A stretch of DNA of 20,594 nt, from assembly GCA_003550305.1 (NCBI GenBank), contig QKYT01000295.1, positions 19,190 through 39,783 of the forward strand, in the 5' to 3' direction. The notes beneath the pieces are model-generated. The model made no database searches. It was given only the letters and a program-made list of their open reading frames with translations, and was not told the origin of the DNA. Shown piece by piece: positions 9,161-17,762 of the stretch. Every line of letters begins with the position of its first letter. The first letter of the stretch is position 1. Both the position numbers and the translations under genes were made by a program. Source of the stretch: Glomus cerebriforme. Its lineage: Eukaryota; Glomeromycota; Glomeromycetes; Glomerales; Glomeraceae.

Positions 9161-9563
9161 TTAATTTTTTTTATCTTGCTGATTTACATTTCGCCCATTT
9201 ATTTGATCACTATCATCACTAGATCCAAAGAATTTGCCAAAAGCCTAAGAAATTTTGCCTGTTGATGTTGGAAAATTACATAAAAAGGTAAGGCCGAATC
9301 TTATTACATTATGACAATCTTTAGTTATTCATGTATATATTTCTATTGTTTGTTGGTTATCATAGCATCTACAACTAAAAACAAATGTTTACACTTTCAT
9401 TAAATTTCTCCATTTTTGTCTCATTCTTTTGCTTATTTTCCTTATCTTTGATTGCATCTACATAGTCAATATGACGTATACGATTATAATAAAATACATA
9501 AAAGAACTGATAAAATGAATAAAAAGATATTTTATCTATTTGTTTAAACATAATTTCCTCCAT
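9161..9563 (-). CDS. Possible spliced gene on the minus strand, unrecognised
   Basis: The last part (9244 down to TAA at 9163-9161) encodes 27 residues including AFGKFFGSSDDSDQINGRN. It is directly preceded by a TTTCTTAG acceptor-like sequence. The same phase is open upstream through CNFPTSTGKIS if the TAG is read over instead of spliced. Further upstream a 62-codon ATG frame (9563 down to 9375) includes RHIDYVDAIKDKENK and ends just after a GTGTAAAC donor-like site. Both pieces have mixed, protein-like composition. Whether they belong to one gene, and the intron positions, cannot be settled here. No family is recognised. Confidence 0.3.
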
Positions 9564-9805
9564 AGTTCAACCAAAATAGCTTATTTCGTATCTGAAATAT
9601 ATAAAGTAAGCATTTAAATAATCTCAATTAAAGGTTTATTAACATACATCATGTAAAACTCTTTGAACATAATGTAAAATCATTTACTACGTTTTATTAA
9701 TTTTATTGAATGTGTATATACTAATGATGATATCTTTTATGATTTAGAGAAAAAAATATTGTTGATAAAAGGACGGAAATAGCGTAAATATCAAACCAAT
9801 AAAAA

Positions 9806-10264
9806 TTCCCAATTCTTCGTACTAGATCTCACATTACTCTTGCTTTCATTGAGATCACAACACTATCACAACATTTGAATCTTAATCATGTTAATGACAC
9901 TTTTTGTTCTCATAAATAAAGAAACTAAACGCGTCTTGAAAAAACCAGCCTATTATTTAGTACTTTATTAGAAATTACTTTAAACTGAAGTGCCGAATGT
10001 TAGATTCAGGCTGGCATCAGGCACGAATGTGGAGTCTCGAAAAATAGAGAGGTTTCAATAGCATTTAAAAATTGACAATTAAAAGAGTAAAAATATGGAG
10101 TTTTAATGTACAAAGTGTCTATATTATCTAATATTAAAAACTTTTTGGCAGGAAGAACTGAAGTAATGATCCAATGATCAACGGCGTAATACAAATTTTT
10201 GCACGAGATTTCCCGCGTAATATAGAATGAAATAATTCGATACCTGGATAATAAGATTTTTTAA
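9806..10264 (+). pseudogene. Coding-like plus-strand frame with many stops, weak
   Basis: One plus-strand phase includes FPILRTRSHITLAFIEITT, IQAGIRHECGVSKNREVS, YGVLMYKVSILSNIKNF, LAGRTEVMIQ and KFLHEISRV. It ends at TAA 10262-10264. About ten stops fall in 153 codons, not clearly fewer than chance at this composition, so the case rests only on residue composition. A 62-codon ATG frame on the opposite strand (10006-10194) overlaps it; at most one is real. No family recognised. Confidence 0.2.
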
Positions 10265-10930
10265 TTGTAAGTGACTTAAACAAAATATAAAAAAATTTTC
10301 AAACTATAATCTAAAGAGATATACAATCTATTAAACAAAACTATAAAAATTTAATAAATAATAATGAAAATTTTCCTTGTAATCCAAAACCTACGATAAT
10401 TAACATTTTTAAAATCTAAGACAAATTAGAGGATATCTTTATAGATAGGCTTACAAAAATCAAATTTAAAAGATTCGCGTCTACTCAGTTGTTATCTTGT
10501 TATGTTGTTATGCATTAATTAGAAATTGCCAAATCAGACAATGAATATGAATTTGATTTTATTTCTCCAAACTCAATCCGGATATTTTTCAAATTGGAAT
10601 ATTAAATAATACTATAGTTTTTTTAAAATTCTAAAAATCTGGATTCAATCCAGAATTAGTGGATCCGTCCCATGCCTATTAATATTCAAATGTCTTATAC
10701 AAAATAAAAATTTTTTATTAATAAGACACATGTTTAGCCGTTTGTACCATTTTTTTTTAAATTACATAATATTACATAATCGCAAAAAAAACAATATTAC
10801 ACAAAATTTCATTCATGGAAATCAGTTGTATTGTAAAGGCTGAGTCTGATTTTTTGTGGCAGTGCAATCAACGGGCGAACAAAGAACTTAGTAAATTTTA
10901 TTAAATGAATGTTAGCTAATTTTTGTAGGA
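10265..10930. other. AT-rich gap, no gene recognised
   Basis: Mostly homopolymer-rich. The GC content rises after about 10850, but no frame is convincing before 10938. Confidence 0.4.
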
Positions 10931-10937
10931 TAATTTA

Positions 10938-11117
10938 TTGTTATTGACGTAACACAGCCGCATATAATTCTAATTTCATGGCTGTGAATACTCTGCGGAT
11001 AATGACTGTTTGTTTGCTTTTGACATTTGAAAAATTAATTCTGTCGTCATTTTACCGCATAACGCTGCATACAGTACCCCAGGTCTTATTCAAGAAAGCA
11101 AGGGTAAGTTGGCTTGA
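10938..11117 (+). other. Open stretch in slightly GC-richer DNA, either strand
   Basis: Plus-strand phase from a TGA near 10947 to TAG at 11116-11118 stays open for about 55 codons, with NTAAYNSNFMAVNTLR and VPQVLFKKARVSWLE. The minus strand also holds an open stretch here (includes YAALCGKMTTELIF). The two cannot both be real. No family recognised. Confidence 0.2.
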
Positions 11118-11171
11118 ATAGTATACAAGGTATAATTCAGGCCAAATTAGTATCAGAATTTAAGTTGAATA

Positions 11172-11219
11172 GTACCCCGATACTACTTGGAGGGTACGAT
11201 AAGTGAAACGGTTCACTTA
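11172..11219. repeat. Two adjacent short inverted repeats
   Basis: GTACCC at 11172-11177 pairs with GGGTAC at 11192-11197 across 14 bases. Immediately after, TAAGTGAA at 11200-11207 pairs with TTCACTTA at 11212-11219 across the four-base loop ACGG. Both arms are perfect. No adjoining gene clarifies a role, and a run of about 18 adenines begins nine bases later. Confidence 0.6.
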
Positions 11220-11337
11220 ACAAGTCATTAAAAAAAAAAAAAAAAATCGGTGAAATCACAATTTTGAAGTTATAGTGAAAATCCATATTAATATAAGTTA
11301 GAATATAGATCACACTGTGCAATTTCTCTTTTTTATA

Positions 11338-11475
11338 GGACCCGACAAAAGTTATATCGATGATCAGTATGCTAGCTATGAAGCCTCAGGCAAAGCCATA
11401 AATGACTTGCATATTTATAGGCAAGCATCTCATACTTTTCACAGAATGATAATAAATCGAACTCAATTATTTTAA
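11338..11475 (+). pseudogene. Exon-like fragment, unrecognised
   Basis: A splice-acceptor-like TTTCTCTTTTTTATAG (AG at 11337-11338) is followed by a 46-codon frame starting with the GGA at 11338-11340 and ending TAA at 11473-11475. It includes DKSYIDDQYASYEASGKAI and IYRQASHTFHRMIIN. The composition (D, S, A, G, H, R) contrasts sharply with the surrounding AT-rich DNA, so a real terminal exon or captured exon is plausible. No domain is recognised. The AT-rich repeat landscape of 11.5-15 kb begins just after it. Confidence 0.35.
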
Positions 11476-11840
11476 GAAATTCAATAAAAAACTTTCAATA
11501 AATTGATTAAAATTCATCATTTTTAACAAATATATTGATGTATTACTAAATCATTTGGACTTCTGATTATTTAATAGAAATTCTTAATCAATTTAATAAT
11601 TATAAATTAGCTGTAGCTTTAGATTAAGGATGTGTCGCAATTTGTGATATTGTGAATCATTGCAGATTTTAAAGTCTAATTCCACAAATTCCATAATTTC
11701 AACCAAGATTATCTCAATCAATATTAATTACAAAAAGATAATTTACCACCATTAAAATCATCTCTAAAGAAAATATAATTCTTTTCTTCCACTCTCACTC
11801 CCACAAAAAAATGCTTTTACGAAGTTGTGATTATAACTTA
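11476..11840 (+). repeat. Degenerate copy of the AT-rich repeat modules
   Basis: The stretch TTTTTAACAAATATATTGATG with ATTTGGACTTCTGATTA, near 11520-11575, recurs in near-identical form at about 14699-14765. ATAATTATAAATTAGCTGTA near 11598 recurs as related motifs at 13025, 13520 and 14190. No gene was seen. Confidence 0.65.
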
Positions 11841-12033
11841 AATAATAATTCTCATGACAACTTCAGTTCTTCCTATTAATCAGCCCTTGATTCTCATACT
11901 CCAGATGACTATTATAAGAAAACATATAGTGATGATACGTCTAATTCTCTAGTTAATGATAAAATTCATGAGTACTTTCCAGAACTGGATACATCTCTTG
12001 GTTATGATTTACTATTGATAAATGCCTCCTTCT
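11841..12033 (+). pseudogene. Plus-strand gene fragment A, unrecognised
   Basis: After a TAA near 11877-11879 the frame is open for about 51 codons to TGA at 12031-12033. It includes LDSHTPDDYYKKTYSDDT, NDKIHEYFPELD and TSLGYDLLL. The same phase before the TAA gives NNNSHDNFSSS. The richness in D, S, T, P and H is not what AT-rich non-coding DNA gives. It overlaps the next fragment, which continues in another phase, suggesting one gene with a frameshift. Family unknown. Confidence 0.4.
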
Positions 12034-12210
12034 GATTCACTTTCCAAAGGAATATCCTGTTATAGAGACATTGGTTCAGTTCTCCTAGACCCTAATAAAT
12101 CTGACAATTTTGAAAGCTAGGTTACAGCTTGCTATCAACTTTTTGTAAAAGAATATTGAGAATGCTCTTTGGATGGTCAGTTTGGCTGCTATCTCTGATT
12201 TCAAGTAAAT
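12022..12210 (+). pseudogene. Plus-strand gene fragment B, continuation of A in another frame
   Basis: An ATG frame of 32 codons (12022-12120) begins MPPSDSLSKGIS and includes CYRDIGSVLLDPNKSDN. It ends at TAG, but the same phase carries on with VTACYQLFVKEY and ECSLDGQFGCYL, separated by TGA codons. It overlaps the end of fragment A, so a frameshift near 12020 would join them. Family unknown. Confidence 0.35.
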
Positions 12211-12261
12211 TAGTTGGGTATGTGATTATAATTGATTTATCTGTAGAAAAAATTTATACTA

Positions 12262-12628
12262 TTGGATTCATCACAATAAAATGAATGGTATTAAAATCTA
12301 GAATGTACATTACAGGATTCACTTTCAGATAATGTCAAGAGAAATGTGTTAAGAGAAAAAATACAAATGCACCACAAATTTGCATTTTTACATGAATTAT
12401 GTGATTTTGATTGCTGATTGAATATAATTTATATGCACAATTAAATTCACAATACAGATTTTGGAATTGAATTAAGAACACAACTTTACTTTAGAGTCAC
12501 AATTTGGTCTTTAAAAATTATAATTATAGATTGATTGGCTGTGACTTTAGGTTGTCGTTATAACCTCCAAAACTCTGGGGTTATAAATATATATTAACTT
12601 TAAATTTCAAAAACTTTTAAAAAAGAAT
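12262..12628 (+). repeat. Partial first copy of the 494-base tandem unit
   Basis: Begins at TTGGATTCATCACAATAAAA, the middle of the unit, and runs to the unit end (TTTCAAAAACTTTTAAAAAA). It is longer than the matching part of the later copies because of extra sequence around 12300-12375. Confidence 0.8.
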
Positions 12629-13122
12629 TCTATTAATCTGATTAAAGCTTAAACATATATCCAGAAATCTTTATTAAATAGTTCAAAAAAAATTGATGCT
12701 TAAATATCAGCCATTTAGACTTCTGATTAATTTTTATAATCATTAAATATTTTTCTAGATACTTTAAATAATTATAGATTAGTAGTCAATGATTTTAAAT
12801 TTACAATCTGGTTGGATTCATTACAATAAAATGAATGGTATTAAAATCTAATCACCAAATCTTGAATAATTATACAGTTTTGTATTTTCACATGAATTAT
12901 GTAACTTTAATCGCTGATTGAATTTATATGCACAATTAAATTCACAATACTGATTTTGGAATTGAATTAAGAACATAACTTTACTTTAGTATCATAATTT
13001 GATCTTTAAAAATTATAATTATAGATTATTAGCTGCAACTTTAGGTTGTCGACATAACACCGAAACTCTGGGGGTTATAAATATATATTAACTTTAAATT
13101 TCAAAAACTTTTAAAAAAGTAT
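12629..13122 (+). repeat. Tandem unit, first full copy, 494 bases
   Basis: Runs from TCTATTAATCTGATTAAAGC to TTTTAAAAAAGTAT. Internal landmarks are AAACATATATCCAGAAATC, GACTTCTGATTAATTTTTA, CACAATTAAATTCACAATAC and an AACTCTGGGGGTTATAAATA motif near 13064. No coding frame was recognised in the unit. Confidence 0.9.
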
Positions 13123-13600
13123 TCTATTAATCTGATTAAAGCTTAAACATATATCCAGAAATCTTTATTAAATAGTTCAAAAAAAATTGATGCTTAAATA
13201 TCAGCCATTTAGATTTCTGATTAATTTTTAAGAATAATCATTAAATATTTTTCTAGATACTTTAATAATTATAGATTAGTGGTCAATGAATTTAAATTTA
13301 CAATCTGGTTGGATTCATCACAATAAAATGAATGGTATTAAAATCTAATCACCAGATCTTGAATAATTCTACAATTTTGCATTTTTACATGAATTATGTA
13401 ACTTTAATTGCTGATTGAATTTATATGCACAATTAAATTCACAATACTGATTTTGGAATTGAATTGAGAATATTATAACTTTACTTTAGAGTTACAATTT
13501 GGTCTTTAAAAATTATAATTATAGATTGATTAGCTGCAACATTAGGTTGTCGATATAACCTGAAACTCTGGAGGTTATATCTCAAAAACTTTTAAAAAAG
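13123..13600 (+). repeat. Tandem unit, second copy, interrupted at its end
   Basis: Very similar to 12629-13122 throughout, with small indels. Its final part is shortened, and after ACTTTTAAAAAAG the sequence departs into a coding-like fragment instead of the next unit. Confidence 0.9.
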
Positions 13601-13918
13601 AAAGTGAATTTTCTTCTCTATCAAAAACAATGTGCACTCGCACCAGAAATTACATTGGAAAGCTTGCATATCTTCGTACAAAGCTTATGAAGTTCATTGA
13701 CATCAAGGACTCACAAATGACCAAAAATTCTATCAATTCTGCCTTATTGCTCCAGATAATGCAGAAGTCCATATATACGAGAACAATAAGAAGACACTTG
13801 ATGAAGCAGTAAAGGATTGTTTGGTCACTGACTGCAATCAATGTGGTCAATAAAGAGATCTCGTCCTTACCCAAGAAGTTACGCACAGAAATCTTAGCAG
13901 CAAAGGATGCTGCACAAT
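13601..13918 (+). pseudogene. Plus-strand gene fragment C, inserted between repeat copies
   Basis: GC-richer block between two repeat copies. Coding-like pieces follow one another in shifting phases: VNFLLYQKQCALAPEITLE, then KLMKFIDIKDSQ, then FYQFCLIAPDNAEVHIY and TLDEAVKDCLVTDCNQCG, then VNKEISSLPKKLRTEILAAK and DAAQF. At least two frameshifts are needed. A 60-codon ATG frame at 13630-13812 covers only part in one phase, and the 78-codon minus-strand frame at 13650-13886 is antisense. EVHIY weakly recalls the N-terminus of the WD40 Arp2/3 subunit ARPC1, but the rest does not match, so no assignment is made. It is probably continued by the fragment at 14330. Confidence 0.45.
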
Positions 13919-14115
13919 TCTATTAATCTGATCAAAACTTAAACATATATCTAGAAATCTTTATTAAATAGTTCAAAAAAAATTGATGCTTAAATATCAG
14001 CCATTTGGACTTCTGATTAATTTTTAAGAATAATTTCTAGATTCTTTAATAATTATAGATTAGTAGTCAATAAATTTAAATTTACAATCTGGTCTCATAA
14101 ACTATAATTATAAAT
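13919..14115 (+). repeat. Third, truncated copy of the tandem unit
   Basis: Resumes with TCTATTAATCTGATCAAAAC and follows the unit through the ACAATCTGGTCT module, with a deletion near 14030. Confidence 0.85.
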
Positions 14116-14204
14116 AAGCTGTAACTTTAGATTTGATCAAAATTTAAATATATATCCAGCAAATAGCTTGCAAAAAAAGATTTCTTATAGATAAATAACT
14201 ATAA

Positions 14205-14351
14205 ATTAGCTATGGTTGGTTAATTGACCCACAACATAAGCGAATTTACATATACAGGAAGGGTCAGAACTGTAGTAATCCTGGTTGGGAAATTAAAAGT
14301 TGGGAAAATTTAGTTCAATGGGATATTGAACAAATCAAAAAATTTCAGTAG
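14205..14351 (+). pseudogene. Fragment of a Uma2-like nuclease-fold domain
   Basis: Open for 48 codons before TAG at 14349-14351. The start reads SYGWLIDPQHKRIYIYRKG, followed by GWEIKSWENLVQWD. A (W/E)LIDP then a short beta strand ending (I/V)Y(I/V)YR is the signature of the Uma2/DUF820 group of PD-(D/E)XK-like proteins (family knowledge); the aspartate of IDP is the usual first catalytic acid. The N-terminal half and any downstream E-x-K cannot be assigned, so this is a fragment. It follows repeat modules directly (ATAAATTAGCT), and the phase is closed by TAA at 14202. Such domains occur in Glomeromycota proteins as well as in bacteria, so transfer need not be invoked. The call rests on a short motif. 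Confidence 0.45.
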
Positions 14352-14611
14352 AAAGTAGAAGTAATCTGATCAAAACTTGGAAATGTAACCTCCCAATAAC
14401 AACAGATTTACTCCGACCCAGTGATTACACTTCACAGAACATATTAGACAAAAATAAAACAATCCCTATCCCTAACTTTGTACGAACAGGTGACACCTAC
14501 TTCCACCAAAAGGAACTCTACGGTCTCCACCTCAATGCTATGTTACAAAGATTAGGCTTACCAAGGAAATCATGGAGTCCATGGGCGTCTCCAGTAACAT
14601 GCTCTTTATAA
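14330..14611 (+). pseudogene. Plus-strand gene fragment D, 93 open codons, unrecognised
   Basis: Between TGA at 14327-14329 and TAA at 14609-14611 one phase is open for 93 codons without an early ATG. Pieces include NLIKTWKCNLPITTDLLRP, SDYTSQNILDKNKTIPIP, FVRTGDTYFHQKELYGLHL and MLQRLGLPRKSWSPWASP. This is the strongest unrecognised coding signal in the window: long, and of clearly non-AT composition with four tryptophans or prolines in the last dozen residues. It lacks both ends: directly after the stop the repeat motif CTTAAACATATAACC resumes. The first 20 codons overlap the end of the Uma2-like fragment in another phase. It may continue fragment C. Confidence 0.45.
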
Positions 14612-14830
14612 CACTTAAACATATAACCAGAAATCTTTATTAAATAACCAGCAAAAAAAGATTGATTTTTAAAATAATGAAAAAAAATGATGTCTAAATT
14701 AATCTATTTTTAACAAGTATATTAATGTATTATTACTAAACTATTTGGACTTCTGACTACTTAATAGACAATTTTTAATAAACAATTTAATAATTGTAAC
14801 TATTAATTTAAATAAATAGGAAATAAACGA
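14612..14830 (+). repeat. Degenerate repeat modules
   Basis: CTTAAACATATAACCAGAAA matches the start of the tandem unit, and the later TTAACAAGTATATTAATG stretch matches 11524 onwards. No gene was seen. Confidence 0.7.
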
Positions 14831-14970
14831 CAATCTGATGATCTCACATTATCAAGTAGCCTAGTAGTAGCCTTTCCAAACATACTCGAAAAGCTAATTT
14901 AAAAGATGATGAAATTATTGACATTGAAAATACTGGCTACATGATTTACGATCTGGTTCTTAAAAATTAA
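14831..14970 (+). pseudogene. Plus-strand gene fragment E, unrecognised
   Basis: A first phase gives RQSDDLTLSSSLVV, then a one-base shift leads to SSLSKHTRKANLKDDEII and DIENTGYMIYDLVLKN, ending TAA at 14968-14970. The last codons (CTGGTTCTTAAAAATTAA) coincide with the repeat module TTTGGTCTTTAAAAATTATA, so coding-like and repeat sequence merge without a gap. Either the repeat derives partly from coding DNA or the join is recombinational. Family unknown. Confidence 0.35.
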
Positions 14971-15006
14971 GATTATAAATTGATTAACCGTCCTTGAAAA
15001 TTATGA

Positions 15007-15150
15007 CCTTCCCTTCTCAAGAAACTATGGACACAGATGGAATTATCTTTTAAATATAATAAGCATCCCCTTACTTGGTATCCTGCTTCTGATGCAAAGC
15101 ACTTGGCCCTCATTGCAGTTTCATGTCAAAGAAGATTCTTCATCCTGTAA
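15007..15150 (+). pseudogene. Plus-strand gene fragment F, unrecognised
   Basis: Open for 47 codons to TAA at 15148-15150, with LLKKLWTQMELSFKYNKHP, LTWYPASDAKHLALIAVS and CQRRFFIL. A competing phase begins MTFPSQETMDTDG at about 15004 but stops early. Flanked on both sides by repeat modules of the ATTATAAATTGATTA type. Family unknown. Confidence 0.35.
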
Positions 15151-15804
15151 CAAAACTTCCTCTGGTCTATTGATAAAAATATTAATTATAGATTGATAGT
15201 TTTCTTTTAATTATAATCAGATAAAGAATGGTTCAGAAAAAAAGCATTAAAATAATTGATTTTTTTTTTATTTTAATCTAAATGACAATATAAATTATAA
15301 TTTATTAGTTAGCAAATATTTGTATATAATTGATAAATAGATGAAAATTCAAATAAAAATTTTATATATTATATGTTGAAATTATAATCAAACAATTTTG
15401 ACCATCTATAAACTAGTTATTTATTTATACAGTATTAACTACTCTTAATTTTAAACTATGTGATTTAATAAGTAAACAAAATTTCAAAAATCTACTTTGA
15501 CTATAGAACGTAATCATATATACTGTAAATCCATAATAACCCGGCTAGAAATTAATAAATAATTAATAAAATACCAAAAGATTTAAAATGCAAATAGTAC
15601 TCCTTTAATAAAATTCATACACATGAGTTTATAATTGCAGACCTTTCTTTTGCCATAATTACTTTATTATGATTTCAAGACAAAAATAAAATAAGAAATT
15701 TTATTCAATAAATTGTATTCTTAATCAAATTCCTTTCAGAAAAAGGTTTATAACTTTTTCCTATTACTAATTTTATTTCAAGGAAACATAAAGATATTCA
15801 GAAA
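15151..15804. other. AT-rich gap, no gene recognised
   Basis: Ends of the repeat modules (ATTAATTATAGATTGATAG near 15180), then featureless AT-rich DNA. Confidence 0.5.
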
Positions 15805-16002
15805 TTAATGATTGGAAATTAGAGTGAAACATTGTTTTGTTGGCCAAGCCAAGCCAAGGTCAAATAAATTCGGTGCTACAAATACCAATACAGAAAAGAT
15901 GATATTACCATATATGCACATATTTTCCCAACATATTTCAGAGTTTTTGTGAAATCAATCAGAAAAAAATTTGGCACTGCGTTTCATTTCATCTTCAAGC
16001 AT
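15805..16002 (-). pseudogene. 65-codon minus-strand frame with one internal TGA, unrecognised
   Basis: ATG at 16002-16000 opens MLEDEMKRSAKFFSD, then TGA at 15957-15955. The phase continues with FHKNSEICWENMCIYGN, a hydrophobic IIFSVLVFVAPNLFDL and GLAWPTKQCFTLISN to TAA at 15807-15805. A single stop in 65 codons of AT-rich DNA and the mixed composition favour a real or recently broken coding sequence. A possible membrane segment lies in the middle. No family is recognised and no splice sites are obvious. Confidence 0.35.
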
Positions 16003-16300
16003 TGAAAAAAATCATAATTAGGTTATTATATTTTTTAATTATTTGACAATATTTTGTATTACATGTGTTATATGTACAGTACAGCATATGCAGGATACAT
16101 TATATTGATATATTTTTTTTGGTTGATTATAGGTTAGATTATTTTTCTGTAGAACTACTATGGGTGATGGGATAAAGGGGAAATCTATAATATACGATAT
16201 AATGAAATTTGAAAACTGTCAGTTATATTATTTGATAAATAATACTCCACAAGCAAGAAATTCAAATGTGACAGATAAAGAAAATAAAATTAAAATTTAT
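16003..16300. other. AT-rich spacer
   Basis: No gene or repeat recognised. Confidence 0.5.
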
Positions 16301-16301
16301 T

Positions 16302-16466
16302 GAAGTTAGCCAATTTCTTGAAGTGACGATCATGGTAAAATATAATGAAATTGTTTCTTAATAGGTCCTTTTAAAAGATTAGATAAAGATGGTTGAGAAA
16401 TTGCAGTTTTTGGATTTGATGTAAATCACTATAATATTATAATAAAGAAAAAATTAAATAAAAAAT
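16302..16466 (+). pseudogene. Weak plus-strand coding-like island
   Basis: EVSQFLEVTIMVKYNEIVS reads up to a TAA near 16360. After a TTTCTTAATAG acceptor-like site another phase gives GPFKRLDKDG, a TGA at 16394-16396 and EIAVFGFDVNHYN. Short, broken and unrecognised; it could be two exon edges or chance. Confidence 0.2.
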
Positions 16467-16712
16467 AAATCATTATTATAAACAATATTTTTACTTCTCT
16501 TGAAATTCTCCAGAATAAGCAATAAAATTACAAGTCATTCTTCCTAACACAAATTTTCTATTATTCTCTGATAATACCATTTGATTCCATATAAATTTAA
16601 CTTGATATGTATTTTCAGAATTTATAACCCTTAGAATTAGTTATAGAAATTTCACTGATCATAGCAAAGTATTTGTTTGAATCTAGTTTCTCCAGTGTAA
16701 AAGCTCCGAATA

Positions 16713-16795
16713 GGTTAAGGTCAATCAGGTTGACCAGTGAGTTTAACAGGTCAGGTTAATGAATTATTAATAATGTAATGTCAGGTCAGGTTAAC
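16713..16795 (+). repeat. Dispersed GGTCAGGTTAA motif cluster
   Basis: GGTTAAGGTCAATCAGGTTG at 16713, AACAGGTCAGGTTAATG at 16745 and TCAGGTCAGGTTAAC at 16781 are variants of one short G-rich motif, irregularly spaced. On either side, CACTGATCATAG (about 16654) and CAGTGATCATAG (about 16863) carry a related flank with ATCTAGTTTC and its complement, possibly ends of a small non-autonomous element. The ends do not form clean inverted repeats. Confidence 0.5.
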
Positions 16796-16799
16796 AAAT

Positions 16800-17170
16800 G
16801 AAATGTTAAAATATCGGTATTTTAATTGTATCACTTGATGTTTTGTGAAATTGCTCAGCATTCAGTGATCATAGAATGATGAAACTAGAATCAGCTCACT
16901 GAGACAAGTCGAATGATAGTAATTTCAATTTTTTATAATCACTAGATACCAAGCAATTGTGCAAAACACTAAGACATCGGCATAATGATATCTGCGTAAC
17001 TAATTGTAAAACTTATACATTACCTGTTACTAATAAAAACTTTAATATATATAACTTATTGCTCCAAATATTGATCAATTATTTATAAGATAATTATTGA
17101 AATAATAAATATATTTACAAAATTTAATATAATCAGAGGAAAGTGTTTGTTGATGTTTTGATACCTCTAC
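16800..17170. other. AT-rich gap, no gene recognised
   Basis: Nothing seen beyond the flanking motif near 16863. Confidence 0.5.
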
Positions 17171-17173
17171 TAA

Positions 17174-17335
17174 TTAAAAGACTTTTATTGAAGGTTCTGG
17201 CAAATACAAAAGGCCAATTTTAAAACAAAGATTTTCTATGTTGTTTAAAATATCTTGAACATATATATTCCCATGGATCTCTTCATAAACTTGTTTGTAT
17301 AGAATTTTATTAACTAACAAATAATAATAAATGTT
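17174..17335 (-). pseudogene. Minus-strand gene fragment, about 53 codons, unrecognised
   Basis: Open from about 17335 down to TAA at 17176-17174, without an ATG near its start. Includes KILYKQVYEEIHGNIYVQ, DILNNIENLCFKIG and LLYLPEPSIKVF. Coding-like composition and length are the only support. Either a terminal exon or a decayed copy. Confidence 0.3.
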
Positions 17336-17581
17336 TTTTTTTTGGATTTAAGAATTTTTATTACAAAGCAAATCTATTTTGTAAAATCTTGAAATTTTGA
17401 TTTATAATAATATTTAAAAATTTATAGCGTTACAAAATTTAATAAAAATTATTATTATATACAATAATAGCAGTATCTTTATCTAGAAGAAATGAATAAT
17501 GAAAAAAGTTAAATACAGATATTGAGGGTCTTGATATATTAATAAAACAGAAACAAATACACTTTTGGTGGTCAGAATTAG

Positions 17582-17762
17582 GAACAAAATAAGCGTTGTG
17601 AAGCTATATTTGATTCTGCACGTATTTGGCTGACAGGGAATAATTATAATATAATTTTACAAGAATCGTGCACTTAGTATTTTTAAGCAAATAAATGATT
17701 TAGGAATTAATATCAATGAATATGGAATAGATGCTACATATCATTTGAATTACAGTATATAG
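17582..17762 (+). pseudogene. Plus-strand gene fragment with one frameshift, unrecognised
   Basis: EQNKRCEAIFDSARIWLTG reads from 17582. From 17655 a second phase gives FYKNRALSIFKQINDLG and ININEYGIDATYHLNYS to TAG at 17760-17762. The two phases overlap around ATAATTTTACAAG, so one small indel would join them. Protein-like composition; no family recognised. Confidence 0.35.

Noticed and set aside
10006..10194. 62-codon minus-strand ATG frame.
   Set aside because: It overlaps a plus-strand coding-like phase, has no recognisable motif, and AT-rich DNA gives such lengths by chance.
13650..13886. 78-codon minus-strand ATG frame.
   Set aside because: Antisense to gene fragment C, whose plus-strand phases look more protein-like although broken.
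6729..16396. Several coding-like pieces have TGA where tryptophan might be expected (6729-6731, 15955-15957, 16394-16396), suggesting TGA decoded as tryptophan.
   Set aside because: The same Tc1 copy uses TGG for other tryptophans, the HMG-box ORF uses TGG, and TAA and TAG stops are equally common in the fragments. AT-biased decay (TGG to TGA) explains it.
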